The notes beneath the pieces are model-generated. The model saw nothing but the letters and a program-made list of their open reading frames with translations. It had not been told where the DNA came from and did no database searches. A stretch of DNA of 64,000 bases from MFD04716-140 sp963703125. Its GTDB lineage: Bacteria; Bacteroidota; Bacteroidia; Flavobacteriales; Flavobacteriaceae. The stretch covers positions 1,860,001 to 1,924,000 of the forward strand of contig OY969790.1 of assembly GCA_963703125.1 (NCBI GenBank), in the 5' to 3' direction. Of this stretch, positions 8,816-18,128 are shown piece after piece. The number at the start of each line of letters is the position of its first letter. Position 1 is the first letter of the stretch. The position numbers were made by a program, and so were the translations under genes.

Positions 8816-9460
8816 ATGAGGAAAGAATTATTGAAAATGTTTGATTCAAGGATTATCCTTTTTCTGTTTGTTCTATTATTGGGAAGTTGCGCTTCATCTT
8901 CCACCAATTATAACAAAAGATATAACAAGGTATGGAAGGAATTGATAAAATCACAAGCTTGGAAAGATGCCCTGGAACATAAAAATCCATCAAGCACAAA
9001 TAATGATTTGAGCTTTTATGTAAGTACGGAGGACAATTCAGCCATAAATAACAGTGATTTATACAATTTTATTTCAAGCGATCTATTTATCGACAAATAC
9101 AATCACTTGGTAGTAAGGGCCTATGAAAAGATTATTGCGGAAGCTGTTGAAGCTGATGACCGACTTGAAGGGGAGTATTTAAAGTTGAATGCTTTAGAAA
9201 ATAGGGGGTCTTATAAAGGAGATAAAACTTCTAAAAAGGACCTGGCCCAAGTCAATAAACGTTTTCGTGCACACCGCGAAATGTTGGAAGGACTAAAATC
9301 TTGGAACATTTTTAGTGAATTTGGAACCAATGATCTGGAGTTTTTTATGGCCGAAAATAAAAACCAAGTTTATCAGATGTATTCAGAAGGTGAAAATGAA
9401 GGTAAAATGGTGAACTTTTTAGTTTATAAACTTGCTGATTTATACCATTTTGAGAATTAA
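8816..9460 (+). CDS. Lipoprotein of unknown function
   Basis: I do not recognise the family. The start at 8816 gives a short basic N-terminus, a hydrophobic stretch and the lipobox LLGSC, so the mature protein begins with a lipidated Cys (about residue 23). A longer frame opens at 8762 but would put extra hydrophobic sequence in front of the signal; 8837 is another possible start. The mature part (about 190 residues) is charged and mostly helical, with no Cys after the lipobox. About 250 bases upstream (8565-8815) hold no further gene that I can see. It is likely anchored in the outer membrane, facing the periplasm. Confidence 0.65.
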   Translation: MRKELLKMFDSRIILFLFVLLLGSCASSSTNYNKRYNKVWKELIKSQAWKDALEHKNPSSTNNDLSFYVSTEDNSAINNSDLYNFISSDLFIDKYNHLVVRAYEKIIAEAVEADDRLEGEYLKLNALENRGSYKGDKTSKKDLAQVNKRFRAHREMLEGLKSWNIFSEFGTNDLEFFMAENKNQVYQMYSEGENEGKMVNFLVYKLADLYHFEN

Positions 9461-9563
9461 TGGATAACTTAGACCTACACATTAGAGTACCAGCTCCCTA
9501 CTAATTTTTTTGAATTGTCATTGGAATAGCATTCATTTGCCTAGAATTTTATCCTACAATTTC

Positions 9564-10022
9564 ATGGCCTCAAATAATGTAAAAGAAGCGTTATATAAGT
9601 TCTGTGAATCTTTTGCTCAAAAGAGAATTACAGGAATTCGTGATAATATAAAAGATATACGCGAATCACTTGATTCTGAGGATAAAAATTCTAGCGGAGA
9701 CAAGCATGAGACGGGTAGGGCAATGTTACAGCTTGAACAGGAAAAGCTGGGTCAGCAGTTATCGGAGGCCGAAAAAATGCAGGATATTCTTGCGAAAGTG
9801 AATTTTAAAACCATAAACACGGTGGTCAGTTCAGGGAGCCTCGTACGCACTTCGAAAAGCAACTATTTTTTGGCCATTTCGGGAGGAGAATTTAAAGATG
9901 AAAACCAATCAATTTATTGCATTTCTATTGCCACTCCCATGGGACAACTTCTTCACGGCAAAGGTGTGGGTGATGTAGTGAGTTTTAATGGTGAGGAGAT
10001 CAAGATTTTGGAAATAGCTTAA
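9564..10022 (+). CDS. Gre-factor-like small protein (often misnamed 3-oxoacyl-ACP synthase)
   Basis: The 152-residue protein resembles the short Flavobacterial proteins with a GreA/GreB-like layout: an N-terminal helical hairpin (about residues 1-75, including AGDKHETGRAMLQLEQEK-like sequence as SGDKHETGRAM) and a C-terminal beta domain ending ATPMGQLLHGKGVGDVVSF, which matches the Gre C-terminal pattern of SPLGxALLGKxxGD. It may act on RNA polymerase through the secondary channel. The frame is open from 9510, but ATG at 9564 fits family starts (MASNN). The name 3-oxoacyl-ACP synthase used for such proteins in databases is not supported by any catalytic motif. Confidence 0.7.
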   Translation: MASNNVKEALYKFCESFAQKRITGIRDNIKDIRESLDSEDKNSSGDKHETGRAMLQLEQEKLGQQLSEAEKMQDILAKVNFKTINTVVSSGSLVRTSKSNYFLAISGGEFKDENQSIYCISIATPMGQLLHGKGVGDVVSFNGEEIKILEIA

Positions 10023-10119
10023 ATTTTTCCGAAGAGGTGGCTTAACCATCCTTTTGATTGGTCAAATTTCTTGACCTTTGATGAACATACAACCCTTTTT
10101 AGTTTTGTTTTAAAGCAAA

Positions 10120-10524
10120 CTAGTCCAATCTTGGTTTTTGACGGCCCGCTTTCCTTTGGGCATCTTTTTTCTTTGAATCCAAACGTTTTTCCACAGCAGA
10201 TTTAGTTGGATTGGTGCGAATACGTTTCTTTTTGACTTTTAGCGCACTTTCCAAAATCTCAAATAAACGCTGAATGGATAGATCTTTGTTTTTGTGCTGA
10301 CTCCGACTCTCATCGCATTGTAAAATGAGAATGTTCTCTTTGGTAAGGCGATTTTTCAGTTTTATCTTTATTATTCCCTTATCACGGTCAGATAGTGTAT
10401 TGGAGTTTTCGATATCAAAAGCAAGTTCAATCTTGGTCGAGACCTTATTGACATTTTGCCCACCTGCCCCACTACTCCTAACGGCCTTAAATTGAAGTTC
10501 TTGAAGTACTGCTTTTTTGTCCAC
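10120..10524 (-). CDS. arfB: Peptidyl-tRNA hydrolase ArfB (class I release factor-like)
   Basis: ArfB (YaeJ) hydrolyses peptidyl-tRNA on ribosomes stalled at broken mRNAs. The 134-residue protein has the GGQ motif at residues 21-23 in RSSGAGGQNVNKVSTKIEL and a very basic C-terminal tail (KKKRIRTNPTKSAVEKR, then KKKDAQRKAGRQKPR), which in this family enters the mRNA channel. It has no stop-codon recognition domain, which separates it from RF1 and RF2. It lies six bases after the end of the ABC ATPase gene on the same strand. Confidence 0.92.
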   Translation of the reverse strand: MDKKAVLQELQFKAVRSSGAGGQNVNKVSTKIELAFDIENSNTLSDRDKGIIKIKLKNRLTKENILILQCDESRSQHKNKDLSIQRLFEILESALKVKKKRIRTNPTKSAVEKRLDSKKKDAQRKAGRQKPRLD

Positions 10525-10530
10525 CTATTA

Positions 10531-11511
10531 TTAGAGGTTCAGCCGCTTATTGATGACCTCAAGAGCAATATTAAGAAAAACTTCCTTGCCCGCCATGATG
10601 TCCGAGTTATGGTTAAAATAGATTGGCTGATCTTCATATGTGCCACTGATCAAATAATGGCTACCCTTATAGAACGAATTTGACACTTTCACCGGAAGTC
10701 CTGATTTCTCAGAAACTCTAAATTCGTGTGCGTACACAATAATTCTTCTGGTCGTATCTGCATAGGTTTTGACTACACTGATCGGAATCTTGTTGGCCTC
10801 GCCAAACAGCGAGGCAATATAAATATCCTTTGGATGTTCAAAAAGGTTTTTCGGGGTGTCTTGCGCCATAATCCCATTATCCTGTAAAACGACTACTTGA
10901 TCCGCAAACGAAAGTACGTCATCAGGGTCATGGGTTGCGGTCAACACGGTGATTCCATTTCTTTTTAAATAAGTGAACAGGTTGCGCCGCAAACTATTTT
11001 TTCTAAAATTATCAATGTGACTAAAGGGTTCATCAAGCAACAATACCTCAGGCTTTTGTGCCAAAACACGGGCTAGCGCAACCCGTTGTTGCTGGCCTCC
11101 GCTTAGTTTTTTGACTTTGACCTTCGCAAATTCGGTCATCTCGATCATTTCCAAAAGTTCGGACGTACGTTCTTTTAAGGATTCAGGCTCAAAAACCGAA
11201 AGAAATTCACTTATGTTTTCCCAGACAGTGGTAAATGGCATTAAATCGAAGTCCTGGGCCAAATACTTCATATATTTTTCACCTGGTACCAACTTAAATA
11301 AAGGGCCAAGTATTTGATTTTCACCCCAATGAATTGTTCCTTTCTCAATTTGTAAATGGCCATAAATTATTTTGAGAAATGTACTTTTGCCACACCCACT
11401 TTCTCCAATGATGGATACATGTTCACCTTTATCAACCCTTAAATTGATATTTTTAAGAACAGGATCGGGATTTCCGGGATAAGAAAAGGAAACACTTTTT
11501 ATTGCTAGCAT
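10531..11511 (-). CDS. ABC transporter ATP-binding protein without adjacent permease
   Basis: The ATPase has all motifs: Walker A GESGCGKST (about residue 37), Q-loop in LAQDFDLMPF, signature LSGGQQQRVALARV, Walker B VLLLDEP and the switch His in LTATHDPDD. After the ATPase domain (about 230 residues) follows a C-terminal extension of about 95 residues like the regulatory domain of PotA/CysA-type importers. No permease or binding protein is nearby. I chose ATG at 11511 (MLAIKSVSF) because the longer frame from 11571 adds 20 unconserved residues. The transported substrate is unknown. Confidence 0.8.
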   Translation of the reverse strand: MLAIKSVSFSYPGNPDPVLKNINLRVDKGEHVSIIGESGCGKSTFLKIIYGHLQIEKGTIHWGENQILGPLFKLVPGEKYMKYLAQDFDLMPFTTVWENISEFLSVFEPESLKERTSELLEMIEMTEFAKVKVKKLSGGQQQRVALARVLAQKPEVLLLDEPFSHIDNFRKNSLRRNLFTYLKRNGITVLTATHDPDDVLSFADQVVVLQDNGIMAQDTPKNLFEHPKDIYIASLFGEANKIPISVVKTYADTTRRIIVYAHEFRVSEKSGLPVKVSNSFYKGSHYLISGTYEDQPIYFNHNSDIMAGKEVFLNIALEVINKRLNL

Positions 11512-11591
11512 TTTATTTTTTGAAATAAGATAAAAGAAAACCCGATTCGAATGGCGAAACGGACTTTTCAAAAAATGTGATTTTTATAAAT

Positions 11592-13748
11592 TTAATCTAC
11601 AAAGTCCTTCAAAACAGCTTTATTTGGAAGGTCTTCAAAGCCCATAGTATAAAGCGTAAAGCCAAAAATATCCGCATATTGCTCAATCGTCTTACTAACC
11701 GGGGTGCCGGCACCATGACCTGCATTTGTTTCAATCCGAATCAAAGTGGGATTGTCACCAGCCTGTTTTTCTTGAAGTTCCGCGGCAAATTTAAAACTAT
11801 GTGCAGGCACTACCCGGTCATCATGATCCCCCGTGGTTATTAAAGTTGCGGGATAGTTTGTGCCCATCCTTACATTGTGAACAGGGGAATACCCCTTGAG
11901 ATATTCGAACATTTCTTGACTTTCCTCGGAGGTGCCATAATCATAAGCCCAACCGGCCCCTGCAGTGAAAGTATGATATCGAAGCATGTCCAAAACACCT
12001 ACGGCAGGTAGTGCCACTTTCATAAGGTCAGGCCGTTGGGTCATTGTGGCACCTACCAATAAACCACCATTGCTTCCACCCCTAATCGCTAAATAGTCCG
12101 ATGCAGTATATTTGTTGGCAATTAAATACTCTGCGGCAGCAATAAAATCATCAAATACATTCTGCTTGCCAGTCTTCGTTCCAGCGTCGTGCCATTTTTT
12201 GCCATATTCACCACCACCTCTTAGATTGGGTACTGCATAAATACCACCTTGTTCCATCCATACCGCATTTGCGATGCTAAATGACGGTGTTAGACTAATA
12301 TTGAAACCACCATAGCCATATAAAATGGTTGGGTTTTTTCCATGAAGCTCCAGCCCTTTTTTATGGGTAATCATCATAGGAATTTTTGTACCATCCTTCG
12401 AATCGTAAAACACTTGGTGCGACTCATAATCTTCGGGATTAAAATCAATTTCAGGTTTCCAGTATTGCTGATATTCGCCAGTTTCAACATTGTATTTATA
12501 GGAAGAATCTGGAGTGCTATAGTTTGCAAAAGAAAAATAGAGATTCTTGTCTTCCCGTTTGCCTCCAAAGCCACCAGCACTTCCTACTCCGGGCAATTTA
12601 ACCTCTCTGACCAATTTGCCATCATAGCCGTATTGATATACTTTGGAAATGGCATCCACCATATAATCTGCAAAAAAGTAACCCCCCCCGGTACTTACGG
12701 AAAGTACATTCTCGGTTTCGGGGATAAAATCTATCCAATTCGCAGGTACAGGATTGGACGCATCGGTAACCACTACCTTTTGATTTGGGGCATCTTTATT
12801 GGTAACGATGTATAATTTTGATCCATCGTTCTCTATAATAAAACTGTCCGTATCTGTGTTGTCCAATATAGTTTTGAACTCACTATTCGGGATTGTCAGG
12901 TCCTTAATAAATAATTTGTTTCCAGAGGTGGAAATAGACGCAGTGAGAACCAGATATCTACCGTCTTCGGTGACACTGGCAAAAGCATAGCGATGTTTTT
13001 CCTCAGGTTTGCCGCCAAAAATTAATTCATCACTTTTTTGCCGAGTGCCCAACTTGTGATAGTATATTTTGTGTTGATCTGTTTTGGCGGAAAGCTCACT
13101 GCCTTTTGGCTTATCGTAGCTGGAATAATAAAACCCATCATTATCTTTCCATGAAATCCCGCTGAATTTAATATCTACAAGAGTGTCTTCCAAAATTTCT
13201 TTGGTCTCGACATTCATAATTATAGCCTTTCTCCAATCACTGCCTCCTACGGAAATCAAATAACCAGCCAAAGAACCATCTTTTGTGAAGTTGAGCCCTG
13301 CCAAAGAGGTTGTACCATCTTCGGAAAATTTATTGGGATCAAGAAAAACTTGGGGTTCACCCCCATCTTTTTGGCGATACACCACATATTGGTTTTGAAG
13401 GCCATCGTTCTTATAGAAATAAATATAGTTTCCTTCTTTAAAGGGAGCGCTTATTTTTTCATAGTTCCAGAGCTTTTCCAGTCGATTTTTTAATGCTTTT
13501 CGAAAGGGGATTTGGTCAAGATATCCAAAAGTTACTTTGTTCTGTTCCTTTACCCATGCTTCCGTTTGTGGACTTCTATCGTCCTCCAGCCATTTATAGG
13601 GGTCCCTTACCTCTGTTCCAAAATAAGTGTCTATTGAATCTGCCTTTGCCGTAATTGGGTATTTCACAGGTATAGTTTCTTTATTTACTCTGTTTTCACA
13701 AGCCATGACACCTATCAATGCCACGAGCAATAGTGCTCTTTTTTTCAT
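11592..13748 (-). CDS. Prolyl oligopeptidase, family S9A, lipoprotein
   Basis: This 718-residue serine peptidase cleaves after proline in short peptides. It begins with a lipoprotein signal (hydrophobic stretch, then GVMAC; Cys at about residue 17), so it works in the cell envelope. The N-terminal YPITAKADSIDTYFGTEVRDPYKWLEDD is typical of S9A and leads into a seven-blade propeller (about 80-430). The hydrolase domain carries the Ser in RGGSNGGLLVGA, the Asp in GDHDDRVVP and the His at residue 678 in NAGHGAG. It is transcribed toward the ABC gene, 80 bases away. Confidence 0.93.
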   Translation of the reverse strand: MKKRALLLVALIGVMACENRVNKETIPVKYPITAKADSIDTYFGTEVRDPYKWLEDDRSPQTEAWVKEQNKVTFGYLDQIPFRKALKNRLEKLWNYEKISAPFKEGNYIYFYKNDGLQNQYVVYRQKDGGEPQVFLDPNKFSEDGTTSLAGLNFTKDGSLAGYLISVGGSDWRKAIIMNVETKEILEDTLVDIKFSGISWKDNDGFYYSSYDKPKGSELSAKTDQHKIYYHKLGTRQKSDELIFGGKPEEKHRYAFASVTEDGRYLVLTASISTSGNKLFIKDLTIPNSEFKTILDNTDTDSFIIENDGSKLYIVTNKDAPNQKVVVTDASNPVPANWIDFIPETENVLSVSTGGGYFFADYMVDAISKVYQYGYDGKLVREVKLPGVGSAGGFGGKREDKNLYFSFANYSTPDSSYKYNVETGEYQQYWKPEIDFNPEDYESHQVFYDSKDGTKIPMMITHKKGLELHGKNPTILYGYGGFNISLTPSFSIANAVWMEQGGIYAVPNLRGGGEYGKKWHDAGTKTGKQNVFDDFIAAAEYLIANKYTASDYLAIRGGSNGGLLVGATMTQRPDLMKVALPAVGVLDMLRYHTFTAGAGWAYDYGTSEESQEMFEYLKGYSPVHNVRMGTNYPATLITTGDHDDRVVPAHSFKFAAELQEKQAGDNPTLIRIETNAGHGAGTPVSKTIEQYADIFGFTLYTMGFEDLPNKAVLKDFVD

Positions 13749-13786
13749 TGGAATAGCCTTTGATCGGCACTAAAAATACCATAAAA

Positions 13787-13819
13787 AAACCTTCAAAATA
13801 AACTCATTTTGAAGGTTTT
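13787..13819 (-). terminator. Intrinsic terminator after asd
   Basis: Arms AAACCTTCAAAAT and ATTTTGAAGGTTTT enclose a six-base loop, and on the minus strand the hairpin is followed by a T run. It lies 22 bases past the asd stop and before prolyl oligopeptidase. The T run on the other side would also allow weak termination from the plus strand. Confidence 0.85.
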
Positions 13820-13841
13820 AACTTTTCAAGGACCGGTCTGG

Positions 13842-14831
13842 TCAAACCAACCCCTTAGCCACTAAATATTCTGCTATTTGAATTGCATTGGTGGCTGCGC
13901 CTTTTCTAAGGTTATCAGCCACAATCCACATATTCAAGGTGTTGGGTTGTGTCTCGTCCCTCCGAATGCGACCCACAAAAACCTCATCCTTATCATGTGC
14001 ATACATTGGCATAGGGTATGTATTGGTACTCGGATTGTCCTGAAGTGTAACACCGGGAGTTTCGTTTAGAAGTTTACGAACATCACTCAACTCAAAATCG
14101 TTCTCGAACTCTACATTGACCGATTCTGAATGCCCGCCTGAGGTCGGAATCCTAACGGCTGTAGCAGTGACCGAAAATGTGCGGTCATCGAAAATTTTCT
14201 GCGGCTCACGAGCTAGTTTCATTTCTTCTTTCGTGTAGCCGTTTTCAAGGAACACATCACAATGAGGCAATGCATTTCGGCTTATTGGATAGGGATAGGC
14301 CATTTCTCCCTGGATCCCTGCGATTTCATTTTCCAATTGATGGACTGCCTTGACGCCTGTGCCCGAAACAGATTGATAGGTGGATACCACAACGCGTTTC
14401 ATTTTGTACTTTTTGTGCAAAGGGGCCAAGGCCATTACCATCTGAATGGTTGAGCAATTGGGATTGGCTATGATTTTGTCTCTATGGGTCAATACATTTG
14501 CATTGATTTCGGGAACAACCAATTTTTTATCGGGATCCATTCGCCAAGCGGAAGAGTTGTCTACTACCGTAGTTCCCACGGCAGCAAATTTGGGAGCCCA
14601 CTCCAATGATGTATCCCCACCTGCCGAAAATATGGCAATATCGGGGTGTGCGGCAACTGCCTCCTCAAGACCTATTAAAGTGTGTTCTTTTCCTTTAAAA
14701 TTGAGTTTTTTTCCAACGGATCTTTCGGAAGCCACCAAAAGCAGCTCCGAAATTGGAAAATTACGTTCTGCCAATACCTTAAGCATTACTTCGCCCACCA
14801 TACCGGTGGCACCTACTACGGCTAATTTCAT
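13842..14831 (-). CDS. asd: Aspartate-semialdehyde dehydrogenase
   Basis: Asd reduces aspartyl phosphate to aspartate semialdehyde, on the way to lysine, diaminopimelate, threonine and methionine. The protein (329 residues from MKLAVVGATGMVGE) has the N-terminal NADP-binding glycine motif, the catalytic Cys in IANPNCSTIQM (about residue 127) and the His in IPTSGGHSESVNVEF. ATG at 14831 is preferred to the ATG two codons earlier, since family members begin MKLA or similar. It stands alone between mscL and prolyl oligopeptidase. Confidence 0.95.
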   Translation of the reverse strand: MKLAVVGATGMVGEVMLKVLAERNFPISELLLVASERSVGKKLNFKGKEHTLIGLEEAVAAHPDIAIFSAGGDTSLEWAPKFAAVGTTVVDNSSAWRMDPDKKLVVPEINANVLTHRDKIIANPNCSTIQMVMALAPLHKKYKMKRVVVSTYQSVSGTGVKAVHQLENEIAGIQGEMAYPYPISRNALPHCDVFLENGYTKEEMKLAREPQKIFDDRTFSVTATAVRIPTSGGHSESVNVEFENDFELSDVRKLLNETPGVTLQDNPSTNTYPMPMYAHDKDEVFVGRIRRDETQPNTLNMWIVADNLRKGAATNAIQIAEYLVAKGLV

Positions 14832-14952
14832 ATACATTCAAATTAAGAAAGCCCAAAGGTAATCCAACAAAGAATGACCCACAAGAAACAAAACGAAGAA
14901 CATAAAAATATAACAAAATGTTTCAAAAATAACAAACTTTACTCTCGTTTAA

Positions 14953-14980
14953 ATAAAAACCCCACCTTTAGGTGGGGTTA
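14953..14980 (-). terminator. Intrinsic terminator after mscL
   Basis: A perfect nine-base stem, AACCCCACC and GGTGGGGTT, with loop TTTA, followed by a T-rich tail when read on the minus strand. It is 55 bases past the mscL stop. Confidence 0.88.
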
Positions 14981-15034
14981 AATTCGTGTAGCGGTGTTCC
15001 CTAATTGACCATTAGAGAATTAATTTTTTAAAAT

Positions 15035-15436
15035 TTATTTTTTTAACAAATCCCGGATTTGAGTTAAAAGCTCTTCTTGAGTTGGCCCTGATGGCGGTGG
15101 TGGCGGTGGTGGAGTTTTCATTTTATTATAGGCCTTGATGATAATGAACATAACGAGTCCAACAATAATCAAGTTCACGATAGTGTTGACCCAAGCACCC
15201 CATCTTATTGCGTTCTCAGCAACATAATCAGCAGCACCTTCAACGCCAGAGGCTTCGGTAAGCACTAATTTCAAATTAGCAAAATCAACTCCGCCGGTAA
15301 ATTGCCCAACAATAGGCATGATTATATCTGCCACGAAGCCATTGACCACGCCTCCCACAGCGCCGGCCATAATAACCGCAACAGCAAACTCGATTACGTT
15401 GCCGGTCATAATAAAATTCTTAAATTCTTTAAGCAT
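15035..15436 (-). CDS. mscL: Large-conductance mechanosensitive channel
   Basis: MscL is a homopentameric inner-membrane channel that opens under membrane tension during osmotic downshock. The 133-residue protein has the conserved N-terminus (MLKEFKNFIMTGNVIEFAVAV), TM1 with the glycine-rich pore segment (MAGAVGGVVNGFVADIIMP) and TM2 (NTIVNLIIVGLVMFIIIKA). Between TM2 and the final cytoplasmic helix is a run of seven prolines followed by SGP, encoded by a CCA/CCG-type repeat. Family members often have a shorter Pro-rich linker here. It has its own terminator. Confidence 0.95.
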   Translation of the reverse strand: MLKEFKNFIMTGNVIEFAVAVIMAGAVGGVVNGFVADIIMPIVGQFTGGVDFANLKLVLTEASGVEGAADYVAENAIRWGAWVNTIVNLIIVGLVMFIIIKAYNKMKTPPPPPPPSGPTQEELLTQIRDLLKK

Positions 15437-15519
15437 GATTTAGTGTTTATTTAGTTATTAATAGTGGGTACAATGTAAGGAAAAAGACATTCCCAACAAA
15501 ATGTTAAAAATAAATTTTT

Positions 15520-16626
15520 TTACTCTATTATTGATCGCTTAACCCTTTGTGAGATGCCCGTTAATAGCTCATAGGATATTGTGTTTGCACTGGAAGCGAA
15601 CTCATTTGCGTTTGGAGATTCGCCAAAAATAATTACTTCATCACCTTCCTTACATTCCATTCCAGTTATATCGATCATTATCATGTCCATACAGGTATTG
15701 CCTATAATCGGAGCTTTTTGACCGTTAACATTTACAAAGACCTTTCCATTGCCATATTGTCGTCCAATACCATCTGCATGCCCTAATGGCAATGTGGCGG
15801 TGAACTTATAATCCTTAGATGTAAACGATCTGTTATACCCTACACTGTCACCAGGCTCTATTTTATGTATTTGGGAAATAATGGTTTTTAAAGTGGCCAC
15901 TGGTTTTAACTGTTTATCAATTGCTGCATGGTTTCCGAATCCGTATAATCCAATTCCGCTTCGAACCATATCATATTGTGCATCTGGGTAGTTAATAATT
16001 CCGGAAGTATTTAAAAGATGACGCATGGGTCTATATCCAAACTTGGATTCTACTTCATTCGCTATTCTATCAAATTTTGCTATTTGACCCTTAGTAAATT
16101 CGCTTTCATTCAGATCTTCCGAAGCCGCTAGATGCGAAAAAATTGATTTAACGCTAATTTCGTTTCTACCCTTTAATTTCTCTAAGACCCCATCAACATC
16201 GTTTTCAGAAAAACCCAATCTATTGAGGCCAGTGTTGAATTTTAAATGCACGGGATAGTCCTTTTGCCCTTGCCTTTTCGTAATGTCCAGAAATTCGCTC
16301 AATATTTTAAATGAATAGATATTTGGCTCTAAACAATTATCAATTAGGGATTTAAAATTTAATGGTTGAGGATGTAGCACTAATATGGGGCTTTTAATGC
16401 CCTCTTTTCGCAAGGCAACACCTTCATCAATATATGCAACGGCAAAATAATCAACACCCAAAAGCTCAAGTTTTCCGGCAATTTTTGCCGCATCACTACC
16501 ATAGGCGAATGCCTTAACCACGGCCATAAATTTTGTATGCTCCCTTAACCTAGACCTTAGAAATTGATAGTTATGCGCCAAGGCCTTAAGACTGATTTCC
16601 AGCACTGTACCTTGGACCTCAGGCAT
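15520..16626 (-). CDS. alr: Alanine racemase
   Basis: Alr interconverts L- and D-alanine for peptidoglycan. The PLP-binding lysine is K38 in VVKAFAYGSDA, and the second catalytic base is the Tyr in GDSVGYNRSF (about residue 260). The protein has 368 residues from ATG at 16626 (MPEVQGTVLEI), overlapping the end of tdk by eight bases; the open frame runs further upstream to 16665, but that part lies inside tdk and looks unconserved. Co-transcription with tdk is likely. Confidence 0.94.
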   Translation of the reverse strand: MPEVQGTVLEISLKALAHNYQFLRSRLREHTKFMAVVKAFAYGSDAAKIAGKLELLGVDYFAVAYIDEGVALRKEGIKSPILVLHPQPLNFKSLIDNCLEPNIYSFKILSEFLDITKRQGQKDYPVHLKFNTGLNRLGFSENDVDGVLEKLKGRNEISVKSIFSHLAASEDLNESEFTKGQIAKFDRIANEVESKFGYRPMRHLLNTSGIINYPDAQYDMVRSGIGLYGFGNHAAIDKQLKPVATLKTIISQIHKIEPGDSVGYNRSFTSKDYKFTATLPLGHADGIGRQYGNGKVFVNVNGQKAPIIGNTCMDMIMIDITGMECKEGDEVIIFGESPNANEFASSANTISYELLTGISQRVKRSIIE

Positions 16627-17263
16627 TTTTTTGATTTGATTTTGATAGTACTTCCTCCGAATCAACCTTTATATCTTTCACTCTTTCCCTTAGCATAGCT
16701 TTATAATACGCTGCTCTGCTCAATGGTTCATACTCTCCTGTCTCTCCCAGCATTACCAATTTATCGTTGGCAGATTTCCTAAAACTATAGTTGGCCAAAT
16801 TTCCGGTACGGGTGCAAATGGCATGTACTTTAGTTACGTATTCGGCAGTTGCCATCAATGCAGGCATGGGCCCAAAGGGGTTTCCCTTAAAATCCATGTC
16901 GAGTCCGGCTACGACGACTCGCACACCTTTATTGGCCAAATCATTGCAGACGGTCACAATTTCATCATCAAAAAATTGAGCTTCATCAATGCCCACAACG
17001 TCGCAGGTATCACCTAAAATTCTAATATTGGCAGCGGCAGGAACCGGAGTTGAACGAATTTCATTGGCATCGTGCGAAACCACCTTTTCCTCGTTATACC
17101 GGGTATCAACCATAGGTTTGAAAATCTCTACTTTCTGCTTGGCGAATTGGGCACGCTTCAATCGCCGGATAAGTTCCTCGGTCTTACCGGAAAACATAGA
17201 ACCGCAGATAACTTCGATCCAACCGAATTGTTCTTTATGGTTAACAGTGTTTTCGAGAAACAT
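16619..17263 (-). CDS. tdk: Thymidine kinase
   Basis: Tdk phosphorylates thymidine in nucleotide salvage. The 214-residue type II enzyme has the P-loop GSMFSGKTEE at residues 21-30, the DEAQFFDDEI block and the lasso and zinc region. One Cys is visible in HAICTRTG, while the later CxxC typical of the zinc site in many family members is not obvious. It is cytoplasmic. Its 3' end overlaps alr. It is divergent from the gene at 17368, with about 100 bases between the starts. Confidence 0.93.
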   Translation of the reverse strand: MFLENTVNHKEQFGWIEVICGSMFSGKTEELIRRLKRAQFAKQKVEIFKPMVDTRYNEEKVVSHDANEIRSTPVPAAANIRILGDTCDVVGIDEAQFFDDEIVTVCNDLANKGVRVVVAGLDMDFKGNPFGPMPALMATAEYVTKVHAICTRTGNLANYSFRKSANDKLVMLGETGEYEPLSRAAYYKAMLRERVKDIKVDSEEVLSKSNQKNA

Positions 17264-17367
17264 TTTGTAATTTTAGACGAAAATAAGGCGTTTTTCCGTT
17301 CTTGTTATAGGCGAACTTAAAATTATTAAAAAAGGCACACCTTTTGCGTTAGAACCCAATAAAAGCC

Positions 17368-18057
17368 ATGAAGAAAAAATTAAAGCAAGAATTAAGAAAA
17401 TTATCTACGGACATCATCACTTCCGATGACCTGAACGACATTACAAATTTACATGAGGCGGCCAAGGAATTGTATGAGAAACTCACCGTTTTAAAGTATA
17501 TCGAGGAAAAATTGCACGATGTTGAAGTTGATGTCTCCAAAAATGTAATTGCGGCTAAATTCGAAAAAATGGCGAATGCAGTACTTAGCGCAAACTCATC
17601 TGTCCCAGAAAGCAATCCACATGAGGAAGACATTATCACTCAAGGGATCGATACGATAAAGGACATGGTTTCGGAAATGCCAAGCAATATGAACGTTGAT
17701 GAAGTTTTGGCAGAATTTCTCTCGAAACCGAATTACATGAAGAACGACCAAGAACTCTTCATGGCCCGGAAAGCAGAAAATAATGCGAAAGAAAATAGGA
17801 ACAAATCACTGAACGATAAATTGGCCGATAAACTTATAAAAGTAGACCTGAACAATAGGCTTGCTTTTGTGAAACATCTTTTTAACGGCAGTACTGAAGA
17901 TTACAATAGGGTACTTTCACAACTGAATACCATTGATACCGAGGAGCGCTCTATTTCGTTTGTCGCCAATATGGTCAAGCCTGATTATAACAATTGGTCC
18001 GGTAAGGAAGAATACGAGGAACGTTTTATGGATCTGATCCAACGAAGGTTTTTATAG
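17368..18057 (+). CDS. Conserved-looking helical protein of unknown function
   Basis: I do not recognise a named family, though the style (charged, helical, no signal, no Cys) is that of conserved Flavobacterial cytoplasmic proteins. It has 229 residues: a helical N-terminal half with KLSTDIITSDDLNDITNL and an acidic linker, then about 110 residues of mixed charge, ending YEERFMDLIQRRFL. The codon use does not differ from its neighbours. It is followed by a strong terminator and sits between tdk (divergent) and rsmI (same strand). Confidence 0.7.
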   Translation: MKKKLKQELRKLSTDIITSDDLNDITNLHEAAKELYEKLTVLKYIEEKLHDVEVDVSKNVIAAKFEKMANAVLSANSSVPESNPHEEDIITQGIDTIKDMVSEMPSNMNVDEVLAEFLSKPNYMKNDQELFMARKAENNAKENRNKSLNDKLADKLIKVDLNNRLAFVKHLFNGSTEDYNRVLSQLNTIDTEERSISFVANMVKPDYNNWSGKEEYEERFMDLIQRRFL

Positions 18058-18084
18058 AAAATCCTCAAAAAGAATATAATTTTG

Positions 18085-18123
18085 GCCGGAAGTTGGTATA
18101 CCAACTTCCGGCTTCTTATTTTT
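18085..18123 (+). terminator. Intrinsic terminator before rsmI
   Basis: Arms GCCGGAAGTTGG (18085-18096) and CCAACTTCCGGC (18101-18112) pair perfectly around a TATA loop and are followed by TTCTTATTTTT. It lies 28 bases after the upstream gene and only a few bases before rsmI, so rsmI needs a promoter overlapping this element or some read-through. Confidence 0.88.
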
Positions 18124-18128
18124 AGTCC

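Noticed and set aside
9564..10022. A 3-oxoacyl-ACP synthase, as such proteins are often named
   Set aside because: At 152 residues, it has no Cys-His-His or Cys-His-Asn condensing motif and its layout resembles Gre factors.
10531..11571. Upstream start of the ABC ATPase at 11571
   Set aside because: The extra 20 residues are unlike the family; ATG at 11511 begins directly with the usual first strand.
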